A stretch of 64,000 nt of DNA from Varibaculum cambriense DSM 15806 (GTDB taxonomy: Bacteria > Actinomycetota > Actinomycetes > Actinomycetales > Actinomycetaceae): NCBI RefSeq assembly GCF_000420065.1, contig NZ_ATUF01000004.1:62001-126000 (forward strand), in the 5' to 3' direction. Below the pieces are notes generated by a model. It was not told the DNA's origin. It saw only the letters and a program-made list of their open reading frames with translations, and ran no database searches. Each line of letters starts with the position of its first letter. Position 1 is the first letter of the stretch. Of this stretch, positions 25,463 through 32,910 are shown in pieces. The position numbers were made by a program, and so were the translations under genes.

Positions 25463-25614
25463 CGCCCGGCAGGCACCCTCGCCGAACACATCGGCGTAGA
25501 GGTAGGGGGGGGAGGCAATCGGGGCTCGCCTGCGCGATAGGCTCCTCAATTCTCGTTCCCGGCATCTCGACCCAGGCGACGACCTCGTCCGGGAGGTTTT
25601 CCCAGTCGATCTGT
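25430..25614 (-). pseudogene. Fragment of a class B-type sortase
   Basis: In one minus-strand frame the region encodes LQIDWENLPDEVVAWVEMPG followed by TRIEEPIAQASPD (25614 to 25518), which resembles the sortase B opening 'NPDVVGWI-IPGT-IDYPVVQ'. After a frame change the sequence continues YLYADVFGEGACRALSAG (from 25504), resembling the next sortase strand. Both the N-terminal anchor and the catalytic half with Cys/Arg are missing. It is thus a short relic next to a recombination junction at about 25615. Confidence 0.45.
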
Positions 25615-25617
25615 AGG

Positions 25618-25728
25618 GTATCCGACGAGCTGGCGAGGCTGCTCGCGGAAGTGAAAGAAGAGGACGCCGAGGAGGGCGCCTGCAAGGTGAAGGAAGATTG
25701 GGGTGACGTTGACGAAGAAGCTTGGTAG
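25618..25728 (+). pseudogene. Truncated acidic C-terminal gene fragment
   Basis: The frame reads VSDELARLLAEVKEEDAEEG, then ACKVKEDWGDVDEEAW and TAG. It has no start or ribosome site, and just upstream lies the sortase relic in the opposite direction. Like the 23008-23613 gene it has an acidic end that overlaps a tiny cationic peptide gene, so it may be the tail of a paralogue left by recombination. The similarity is in layout and charge, not in clear identity. Confidence 0.35.
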
Positions 25729-25807
25729 GTTCTTCAAGGCGGTGCTTAAAGTCACGCTGGGCTTTTTCGTCTGGCTGTTCCGCGTCGTGTTCAAGTGGGT
25801 GATGTAG
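25703..25807 (+). CDS. Tiny cationic membrane peptide (34 residues)
   Basis: GTG at 25703 has AAGGA at 8 bp upstream and overlaps the end of the acidic fragment. The product starts MTLTKKLGRFFKAVLK and ends VVFKWVM. It is cationic and rich in Phe, Val and Leu, consistent with a single amphipathic or membrane helix. It is a longer relative of the peptide at 23597-23668. No antisense RNA or toxin family could be assigned. Confidence 0.45.
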   Translation: MTLTKKLGRFFKAVLKVTLGFFVWLFRVVFKWVM

Positions 25808-25900
25808 ACGATAGCTGTTTGGCCACTTAGACTCGTTAGACTCGCACTCGCTGTTGGGAACATGGTTCCGATGCAGGAGATTCATGCGTTCTAGACAGCA

Positions 25901-25933
25901 AACGGCCGAGTGGTTCGGTTTCGCTCGGCCGTT
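25901..25933. terminator. Hairpin between the AbiE region and the convergent glycine-rich genes
   Basis: AACGGCCGAG and CTCGGCCGTT form a 10-bp stem with a 13-nt loop, followed on the plus strand by ATTTCTCTT. It can end transcripts from both sides. Confidence 0.6.
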
Positions 25934-25954
25934 ATTTCTCTTACCTGACTGATG

Positions 25955-27124
25955 TTAATTCAGGAAGAAACCGTCGACCTCTTCCCGCGTGTGTAGGATT
26001 TCGCCGTCCGGGACATTAAGGCTTGCCGCCAACTCAATAGAGCCAGAGAAAGCCATAGCGAGATTCGGGGAGAAAGCCTTTCCGAGGAGGCTGATGTATG
26101 TGCTCATATTCTCACGAAGCTCGTCGATGCATGCGACGTATTCGCCAGCCAGCTGCTCGTCGAGGGTCTCCAGCTCCTGAGCGTAATGCGCGAGGATCTC
26201 CGCCTCTTGATTGCTGTAGAAGTCTTTTCCTAGCTCGTACATAGTCGTGCCTACGGCGTTGCCGACAAGGGCGCCCAGGATTGGGATCGGGATAATAGTC
26301 TGACCCAGGAAGCTTGAGAATGCGCTCACGGACGCATCCAGGCACGCGATTTCGGAGCTTTCTATAAACTCGATCTCCGTAAGCTCGCCGTTACGGAATC
26401 TGTAAGCGCATTTAGCGACGCCGAAAGATGCCGTGACCAGTGCGCTTGCGACAGCTGAGGGTGCTGCCGTGTAGTTGTTTAGCCCGTAAACAGCTCCGCC
26501 GCGAACCCCGCCCTTGACGAGCCCCATGCCGGAATCTTTGGCAATCTCCTCCCAGTCATCCTGGGTCAAGTCGCCGATACGCCTCCCGTTCCTAAGATGG
26601 CGCTTAAATGAGAGGGCGAATGTCGTTCCCGCCTCCAGAACGGCGCCAGCCGCCGCAGCCTTCGCACCTTCTTTGGGCGTAGGCTTGTGATCCTCGTAGA
26701 TGCCCTTCTTTATTCGTTCACTCTCGTCCGCTAGCTTGCTCTTCTCCTCGGCCATCTTGTCGGCGATAACGTTCTTCTGGACATCCGAATACTCGAATTT
26801 AGAGGCTTCCAGATCATCGATGCTGAACCCGCTGGAGTCGAAGAACTCATGAATGCTCTTCCAAGTTGAGTAGGATGGACCGCCATCCGAGGACACCAGC
26901 TTGGCTGCTTCCTCCTTGGGCATCTCGTACAGGAAGCGCACTGCGTCGAGATGGTCCTTCGGGATTTGGTAGACGCCGTTTTTATCGAGGAAATCGGGAT
27001 ACTTTCTCAAATGGGCGGCCACTGCATCCAGGGAGAACTTGCCGCCGGCGTTTACGAACTTGACCTGTATGGGTACGCCGTTGCGCAAAAGGTCGGTGGG
27101 TCCGTTGTCGTTCACCCATTCCAT
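25955..27124 (-). CDS. Uncharacterized protein with a D-x8-QxK motif and hydrophobic middle, probably N-terminally truncated
   Basis: The frame from ATG 27124 gives about 389 residues. It begins at once with MEWVNDNGPTDLLRNGVPIQVKF, an internal-looking motif; similar proteins carry a long domain before the 'NG-D-I-NG--IQ-K' region. D10 followed by Q-V-K resembles a PD-(D/E)xK nuclease core with Glu replaced by Gln. Next come HLDAVRFLYEMP-type helices, a region of Gly/Ala-rich hydrophobic helices (about 190-310) and a helical end. The start overlaps the upstream stop as TAATG. The longer frame to 27445 is only a shadow. Function unknown. Confidence 0.55.
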   Translation of the reverse strand: MEWVNDNGPTDLLRNGVPIQVKFVNAGGKFSLDAVAAHLRKYPDFLDKNGVYQIPKDHLDAVRFLYEMPKEEAAKLVSSDGGPSYSTWKSIHEFFDSSGFSIDDLEASKFEYSDVQKNVIADKMAEEKSKLADESERIKKGIYEDHKPTPKEGAKAAAAGAVLEAGTTFALSFKRHLRNGRRIGDLTQDDWEEIAKDSGMGLVKGGVRGGAVYGLNNYTAAPSAVASALVTASFGVAKCAYRFRNGELTEIEFIESSEIACLDASVSAFSSFLGQTIIPIPILGALVGNAVGTTMYELGKDFYSNQEAEILAHYAQELETLDEQLAGEYVACIDELRENMSTYISLLGKAFSPNLAMAFSGSIELAASLNVPDGEILHTREEVDGFFLN

Positions 27125-27936
27125 TACCGGTTTATCGCCGCGGACGTCTCCCTCAGTGCCTCGGTGTTCCGCTTTACGGACAAGAGCGCCTCGTGCTTCT
27201 CCCTGGCCATCTTGTGCTGCTTTTTCACGAAAAGGGCAATGGAGGTCAGCAACGTGGCACCTGTGACGCCCCAACCGATGGGGCCGGCCATTGCCAGGAA
27301 AGCACTGCCGGTAGCCATTCCTCCGCCTCCGGTAGCCAATGCGCCGCCGCCGAGCCAGGCTATGGCCGCATTCGTTGCGGCAGCGCCCGACAGTGTGGAG
27401 ATGGCGGCGCCTGTGGAGGCGGTGCCGAAAGTTGTGGCGACCCATATTGCCGCGGACGGGGCGATACTGGCAATGGCGATACCCGCTGTGACACCGGCAC
27501 TGGCGCTGGCTGCCGATTTCCGTGCCGAGTTAAGCTCTTCGCGGGCGAAGGCCTCCGATTCTTTGAAGCTTCGCTTGCTGTGGGACACCTCCTCAATGTC
27601 CTCCACGAACGACTTCGGCGTGTTCGCGATCGAGTTCACCAGGTCGGTAGCGAGATCCAGCAGGTCGATGCTCCTCAACCTAGACTGGTAGAGCTCGATC
27701 CCTTCCAACTCCAGGTCGGTATAGGTTTGGTTTTAGTCGATGATGGCAAGGTCGTACTCATCCGGTTCTTTCGCCCTTGCATTCGCGACGCCCTGCTTGA
27801 CCCCATCGGCGATTTCTCCCGCTTTGCCCGCAACGGCTGCGATGGCGCCTTGAGCACCGGCTACCGCTGTGTTTGCAGCGTCTGCAACTTTCTGCACCTC
27901 TTTTTTTGAGTTGAAGCCTTTAGCGAACAAGCCCAT
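27124..27936 (-). pseudogene. Glycine-rich membrane-type protein split by an in-frame stop
   Basis: The first part starts at ATG 27936 (MGLFAKGFNSKKEVQKVADA, preceded by AAAGGCGG) and ends at TAA 27735-27733 after 67 codons (..EPDEYDLAIID). The same frame continues NQTYTDLELEGIELYQSRLRS and then the conserved glycine/alanine-rich block WVATTFGTASTGAAISTLSG...WLGGGALATGGGG...GPIGWG, ending at 27124. The second part has no ribosome site of its own, so a single gene with an ochre codon is likely. The Gly-rich block belongs to a widespread family of unknown function with two or three hydrophobic helices. Confidence 0.6.
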
Positions 27937-28007
27937 CGTCCCGCCTTTCTCCACACGTAATCCAAGGTCATTATTCCACAATGGATATGGTTCTGAGCAG
28001 CGTTCTG

Positions 28008-28018
28008 ACCGCAGGTAA
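28008..28018 (+). repeat. Candidate attR core, ACCGCAGGTAA
   Basis: Identical over 11 bp to 7183-7193, same direction, just outside the last element gene. See attL entry for the caveats. Confidence 0.35.
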
Positions 28019-28196
28019 TTTTATATGCGGAATGAGTGTCCGTTGTCCCGTCTGGCGTAAAAAACTGCCGCGCAGGTCATATTGAAGAAAGGCTAAAGTG
28101 TTTTCTTCTCGAGTGACTGTATCGAAGAAATCATCGCGAGTTGCTTATGATAGCAATCGCTCGCTTCAGTGGATCAATGGAGCTTGCGATACAGGT

Positions 28197-28232
28197 ACTA
28201 GAAATTTCATGTTGAAAAGTTTCTAGTTTTTT
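28197..28232 (+). terminator. Terminator before the proline-rich membrane protein gene
   Basis: ACTAGAAA and TTTCTAGT enclose an inner TTTCA-TGT-TGAAA stem, followed by six T residues. There is no plus-strand gene directly before it, so it may be the original guaA terminator displaced by the insertion. Confidence 0.7.
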
Positions 28233-28277
28233 GTTTGCTAAAGTTTACGGTGAACGTCTACTTTGAAAGGCACTACA

Positions 28278-29444
28278 TTGAGTAACTCGCCCCATTTCCA
28301 GCCTGATGAAGAAGCTCAGCAAGTTGATGGATCTGAAACTCGGCTGGCCTCCAGCAAAAACTCTATTCCCGCAAAAAGCTCTTTTTCTCCCGCAGCTGGC
28401 TCCTCACCGCAATCTGCCCCGGCTAACGGAGTAAATCCTCCGCTTCCGCCTGCTCCGCCAGCGGGGATGAATCCGCCATATCAGTCAGGAGGGTATCCGC
28501 AACCGATGCCTCCCGCTGGGTATCCGCCATATCCGCCGCAAGGGGGAGCCGGGATGCCGCAGCCCCTTCCTCCGTCAGCTTCGGTACCCCAAGGAGAAAT
28601 GGTGGGGTATCCCCAGGCGGGCTATCCGCCGGTAAATCCAGCAGCGATGCACCCTCCTTATGCTGCTAACCTTCCCGGTTATCCGCAACCCCCAAAATTG
28701 CCTAACGATTTTGTGCTTGCCTTAAAAGCTATTTGGCCTACTTTTGTAGCCATGCACAAATCTGAGGGGCAGCAACAGGTGAAAGCCAATCTCCAGTTGA
28801 AACACTGGTGGTGGGTAATGATGCTGGTGTTTTCGCTGCTGACCGGACTTAGTGCCTCAGTGCTGATCGCCCGAAGTGCGGATATATTCTCTGGAGGATT
28901 GCTAGGTTCCTCGGGTTTTGGAACTTATAGCATTCTATATTTTGGGTATTGGTTGCTTTGCTTTGTGGTGTTCACCCTAGTGGCATTCGCGGTAGTAATT
29001 CTGAGGGCGGCATTAGCATTAGCTGCTGCTCGCACTAAGCAAAGTACCATCACCTTTACTCAAGTAGCTTCCATAGTGGCAACGGGGCTGGTGATGCCCT
29101 CCTTCGCGTTGGCGTTAATGTTTTTGATTTCCCTGCTACCGATCCCGGTTTTGCCTTTAGTATTAATATTGGTCCTACAAGTGCTAATATCGGCCTCCTT
29201 CTTGATTATGGAGCTATTGATCTTCGGAGGCTTAAAAGAGCTGTATCCGCAAGATAAAAGTCCGGAGATGCGTCATACCATTTTCTTCATTATCTGGACG
29301 CTGTGCGCCTCCCTAGTAATTGGGATGTTGGCCGCTCCTACCGGGACTTATGCCGTCAAAGAGAGCGCAAAGGCTGCGGTAGAAGATACGGTGCAAAACC
29401 AAGTCGATGAACTAGAGAACCTAAAGAGAATGTTCGATCAGTAG
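28278..29444 (+). CDS. Proline-rich membrane protein with five to six transmembrane helices
   Basis: The roughly 388-residue protein has a cytoplasmic N-terminal part (to about residue 145) rich in Pro, Gly, Tyr and Gln with repeats such as GYPP, YPQP and PPAGYP, then hydrophobic helices from about residue 175 onward (WWVMMLVFSLLTGLSASVLI; YFGYWLLCFVVFTLVAFAVV; and three more). The end is a short coiled segment. I use TTG 28278 because GAAAGG lies 7 bp upstream; TTG 28263 is in frame. The family is not recognised; such proline-rich tails occur in many actinobacterial membrane proteins. It resumes the backbone after the element. Confidence 0.65.
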   Translation: MSNSPHFQPDEEAQQVDGSETRLASSKNSIPAKSSFSPAAGSSPQSAPANGVNPPLPPAPPAGMNPPYQSGGYPQPMPPAGYPPYPPQGGAGMPQPLPPSASVPQGEMVGYPQAGYPPVNPAAMHPPYAANLPGYPQPPKLPNDFVLALKAIWPTFVAMHKSEGQQQVKANLQLKHWWWVMMLVFSLLTGLSASVLIARSADIFSGGLLGSSGFGTYSILYFGYWLLCFVVFTLVAFAVVILRAALALAAARTKQSTITFTQVASIVATGLVMPSFALALMFLISLLPIPVLPLVLILVLQVLISASFLIMELLIFGGLKELYPQDKSPEMRHTIFFIIWTLCASLVIGMLAAPTGTYAVKESAKAAVEDTVQNQVDELENLKRMFDQ

Positions 29445-29500
29445 TTCCGTTACTGCTGAAGGGCGTCTTTGAAGCGACCTAGTAAATAAGCAAGATCATA

Positions 29501-29549
29501 AGTTGGGGTTTTCCGCCAGCACTGAGCTGGCAGAAAACCCCGACTTTTT
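29501..29549 (+). terminator. Strong terminator after the proline-rich membrane protein
   Basis: Twenty-position stem (29501-29520 with 29526-29545, one mismatch and one G-T pair, loop ACTGA) followed by T5-6. Downstream to 29788 (about 240 bp) I see no gene. Confidence 0.85.
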
Positions 29550-29788
29550 TACCTTAATAGTTATTCGCAGCTAGGCATTACCCCACCTGTTTAGTCCAGA
29601 GCCGAGAATACCGGCTCCTCCGTACCTCGCAATTGTTTGTCGGGGGTATGGCAACCTGCCCTCTATAGAGAAGAGTAAGAATCGTGATAGTCGCTGATTT
29701 CAAAGCCTTTAATTGACATTGCTGCGATCAAGCCGGAACCACCTGAGCCCAGTAAATATCCCCAGGAAACCTCGGATGCTACTCGGTA

Positions 29789-31376
29789 TTAGGAGAATTT
29801 TTTATAACCGGTAATTTCATTGCCAGTTATCGATATTTCCGCTAAGGTCTGCTCAGTTCCTGAAGGCGACATAGATGCTGGATAGAAAATAGTGATTTTT
29901 CCGGGGTTTTCGATCCTTACGGTATTCGGTTCTTGAGTGCCCCCAATTATCGAAATATAGGGGTGCTCGGGGTCTTTGGGATCGAAAATGGCCAACTGGA
30001 AACTAACCGCTTCTAAATCATTGGCTATTAGCAGCGCATCGAGGTAGCCATCACCGTTTGCATCTCCATATGCCACGCTATAGCGCTTGCTGGTGTCCGC
30101 GGTAAAGCTTTCGGAATCAAAAAAGCTTGAGCTATTCCCTTCGTTTTCTGAAAGCTTGAGGGCAGGAAGCTGTGTCCCTTCATCCCAGGGAGTAGTGACT
30201 TTCTCGATTGATTCCCCGTTTTTCATAGTTGCCCAGCAGGTAGTGGTTTCTCCTGGCATTTTTCTCGATATAGGAGTGCCATCGCTTTTACTCCAGAAGT
30301 ATTTTTCGGAACAGCCATCAAGTCCAAATGTGGGTAGGTAGGCGTTGGCGAAGTCAATGTTTTTGATGGCGTCTTTGGCTACCGGTGGTTCAGCTGGTTT
30401 GCTCGCACTAGGGTTTAACTCTTTTTCAGGGTTAGGCTGCGCCTTAGAACTGCCGGTCAAGCTCATCACTTCTAGCTCGGAGGATTCCTTTGGAATGGGA
30501 GAATTAGTTTCTGCAGATTCTGTATTCTCGGTAGTATCCTGCGAGCTTTGGGTGGGATTAGAGGGGGAATCTTTAGCGATACTGGTGGTGTAGATTCCTT
30601 CGCCATCACAGGTGACCGCAGCGGGTTTTTCCAAATTCTGCACCCACAATAGTTTGCTGGTTTCTGGGTTATAGGCAACGATCTGTCTAGCGTTAGTGGC
30701 CGAAGGGCTAGCTCCAACTATCAGGTGCTTATCGGCGTAAATTTGTTCTTTGAAGTGGTATTTCTGGTTTTGGTTGGTTTTTATGGTGTCTTTGGTGACG
30801 CATGCGATTTTCCCGCTTGCAGTCAAGTAGGGCTGCTGAAGGGAGCTATCGCATTTTGGCAAGGCTATGAGTTTACCGATTTTAGCTCCAGACTTAGGGT
30901 CTAGGAATTGTCCTACACCACTGCCATCTTTGAATGGTTGCAGCAACAGTAGCTTGTCTTTTTCCGGTTCGTACAGCGTATACGCTTGCCTGGGGTCTTT
31001 TTTTTATTTCTATCACTACTTTTGACGGTTTATCCCAAGCTGGTTTGACCCCCACCGCCAAAGAATCATCACTGCTAAATAACTTGTAAAGGATAATCCC
31101 TAAAGCACAAATCACAAGTACTAGCAATACACACCAGGTGACTATTAAAGCCCGCCGCGATTTAGCTTTTCCACCAGGAGCCGGCTGCCCCGGATAGTAA
31201 GGAGGTGCCGTCTGCGAGACATGGTATGCAGGAGGTACCGACTGTCCGGGATAAGTAGCATATGCTGGTTGAACTGGGTAAACCGGAGGGGCTGGTGGGG
31301 GCGTTGGAGAAAATCCATTCGGGGATCCGTGGGAGCTGCCAGCATTACTATTATCGTCAGGGGAAAACTTCGACAT
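29789..31376 (-). pseudogene. Membrane-anchored surface protein split by an A8 tract (pseudogene or phase-variable)
   Basis: Two minus-strand frames join at an A8 run (30998-31005). The first (ATG 31376) encodes a Pro/Tyr/Gln-rich start (residues 1-68), a basic stop KSRR and one membrane helix (ALIVTWCVLLVLVICALGII), then SKVVIEIK. One base less in the tract gives KKDPRQAYTLYEPEKDKLLL and continues in the second frame with repeats of the PQQ/beta-propeller kind (IVAYNPETSKLLWVQNLE), a Ser/Pro-rich linker, and an FG-GAP-like motif (GDANGDGYLDALLIAND). About 529 residues in all. An A8 tract can slip in replication or transcription, so switching is possible. Confidence 0.72.
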
Positions 31377-31586
31377 ACCCCCGCTTTAACAACCCTTACT
31401 AGACAGCAATACCAAAAAACTTAATAAATCAGACCCGGTTGGCTGAGTATCTAATTGGGGGAGAGAGAAACAAAACGTTCAGTTTCCACGCTGGTAGCGA
31501 TATTATCCGGGAAGTACTACGACCTGATCTGATCCCCGATAGCATGGAAGTGGACAATCTGAAAGGCTAATGAAAGGAAAACACTC

Positions 31587-32042
31587 ATGGCAGTTCATGA
31601 CAATGGACCGGAGCCTTATAGCTTCGATTTGGAAACCGAGACCAAAGAAAATACCAACTATCGCACCACCGCCTGGACCGGGAAATACCTGCAGGTAACC
31701 CTAATGTCCATTCCGGTAGGTGAATCTATTGGCCTGGAAGTACACCCTGACAACGATCAGTTCCTGCGCCTAGATGCCGGCAAAGGAAAAGTGGTAATGG
31801 GGGATGCGGAAGATAATCTCACCTTTGAACAAGAAGTCGGAGACGGCTGGGCGGTAATGGTACCGGCCGGCAAATGGCACGACATTATTAACATTGGTGA
31901 TGAACCGATGAAGGTCTATGCAATCTATTCCCCCTCCCACCACGCGCAGGGAATCGTACAAGAGACTTTTGCCCAGGCTGAAAAGGACGAGGACTCCGGC
32001 AAAGACGTTCCTCCCGAATGGACCGTGCAGCTGGGTAAATAG
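31587..32042 (+). CDS. Cupin-domain protein
   Basis: The 151-residue protein is a single cupin barrel: LEVHPDNDQFLRLDAGKGKVVMG (motif 1 with H-x-D-x-D-Q-F, residues about 52-75) and VPAGKWHDIINIGDEPMKVYAIYSP (motif 2 with the metal His at about 98). The pattern matches a widely conserved mannose-6-phosphate-isomerase-like cupin group of unknown substrate. AAAGGA precedes the ATG. It stands alone and is followed by its own terminator. Function beyond metal-binding cupin is not known. Confidence 0.82.
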   Translation: MAVHDNGPEPYSFDLETETKENTNYRTTAWTGKYLQVTLMSIPVGESIGLEVHPDNDQFLRLDAGKGKVVMGDAEDNLTFEQEVGDGWAVMVPAGKWHDIINIGDEPMKVYAIYSPSHHAQGIVQETFAQAEKDEDSGKDVPPEWTVQLGK

Positions 32043-32123
32043 TTCCCATCCTTTAGAAGCTATCCCAGAAAATAGCTGCAATACAGTGGCTATTTAAAGG
32101 CGATAACTTCAGCAAATAACTGT

Positions 32124-32157
32124 AGTGGCGCCGCCCTGAATTTGGGGCGGCGCCACT
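32124..32157 (+). terminator. Terminator after the cupin gene
   Basis: Perfect 13-bp stem (AGTGGCGCCGCCC with GGGCGGCGCCACT), loop of 8 nt, followed by TGCTTTTTAC. It also faces the minus-strand gene at 32211-32519. Confidence 0.85.
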
Positions 32158-32210
32158 TGCTTTTTACTACTAGATATTAGGTCTTAAACCAGATTTATAA
32201 GCAGCTTGCT

Positions 32211-32519
32211 CTAGGACTGCAGCCGATCCAGCGCGGCATCTAGCCGGGTAAGTTTCGCGGTCATTTCACCAGTGCGGCCAGGACGAATATCAGCTTTGAG
32301 AACTAGTGATACCCGCGGAGCAAACTTGGAGACTGCTTCACAGGCATCCTTTACCACCTGCATACATTCATCCCACTCGCCCTCGACAGTGGTGAACATG
32401 GAATCCGTACGGTTCGGCAGTCCCGAATCCCGAATAACTTTTACCGCGGCAGCAACTGCGTCATGAACTCCGCCCTCAGCGTCGGCGGTAGAAGGAGAAA
32501 TAGAAAATGCAACTAACAT
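32211..32519 (-). CDS. Thiamine-binding (MTH1187/UPF0045) family protein
   Basis: The 102-residue protein has the family pattern: MLVAFSISPS at the N-terminus, GVHDAVAAAVKVIRDSGLPNRTDSMFTTVEGEWDECMQVVKDACEAV in the middle, and APRVSLVLKADIRPGR near the end. These small ferredoxin-like proteins bind thiamine or related compounds and form tetramers. It is a single gene. The role in this organism is inferred only from the family. Confidence 0.82.
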   Translation of the reverse strand: MLVAFSISPSTADAEGGVHDAVAAAVKVIRDSGLPNRTDSMFTTVEGEWDECMQVVKDACEAVSKFAPRVSLVLKADIRPGRTGEMTAKLTRLDAALDRLQS

Positions 32520-32910
32520 ATTTTTACCTTAGTCCCTCTGGCCTCGAGACCTCCTAACGGATCCAAGTCCCCAGCCCTTTTGCCTCCTTTTCGTTTTTCC
32601 AAAAGTAATCCCGCAAAGCTCAAGTTCTTCCTCGACACTAAGAGAATCGAGAAAAGGTGAGAAAAATTGCTTACTGGTTTCTAGTTGCTGATTAGTACGC
32701 CAGGCGCTGCCCCTGCTAGGCTAAAAGGGTAGTTGATTCCTGCGGGCTTGATTCAAGAAGTCCTGGGTAAGCAACTAACAGGCTCCCCGGGCAGCAGGTT
32801 TTACCAGAGGTCAGGGGGATGCGGTTGGGTAGTGGGTGAGAATTCAGACGACTTCCCGATGCCGCGCGCAAAATTTCATACCGGGCAGCTATTTCATATA
32901 AGGGAAGACT
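32520..32910. other. Leader region of the purine operon, no gene
   Basis: The 391-bp region before purL holds no supportable gene. I looked for the conserved cores of ZTP and purine riboswitches and did not find them. It is likely to hold the purine operon promoter, but no convincing -35/-10 pair stands out. Confidence 0.4.

Larger units (their letters stand above)
7183..28018 (+). mobile_element. Decayed integrative mobilizable element with defence cargo
   Basis: The block holds an XRE repressor, excisionase, tyrosine integrase, ParA/ParB pair, MobC, relaxase, Hachiman and AbiE, set in a backbone of housekeeping genes with different codon use. No VirB4/VirD4-type genes are present, so it is not self-transmissible. 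ParA, MobC and relaxase are damaged. The ends given are an 11-bp direct repeat (ACCGCAGGTAA) at 7183 and 28008; the true left end could instead be the guaA stop codon at 6829. The presence of an element is well supported; the exact ends are not. Confidence 0.75.
27937..28277. other. Right junction of the element: no gene
   Basis: The stretch holds the candidate attR core at 28008-28018 (ACCGCAGGTAA), a second, looser GCGCAGGTCATATT copy near 28065, and a good terminator at 28197-28232. Base composition falls toward that of the backbone after about 28080. No copy of the guaA 3' end was found here. Confidence 0.45.

Noticed and set aside
27125-27445. N-terminal extension of the minus-strand gene at 25955-27124
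   Set aside because: It is an Arg/His-rich shadow of the glycine-rich coding frame; the real start is near 27124.
27937-28277. Duplicate of the guaA 3' end as attR
   Set aside because: No copy of the conserved end (ACCATCGAGTGGGAA) is present on the right side.
32520-32910. Possible riboswitch in the purL leader
   Set aside because: No conserved core of the ZTP, purine or PRPP classes was seen; only general leader sequence.
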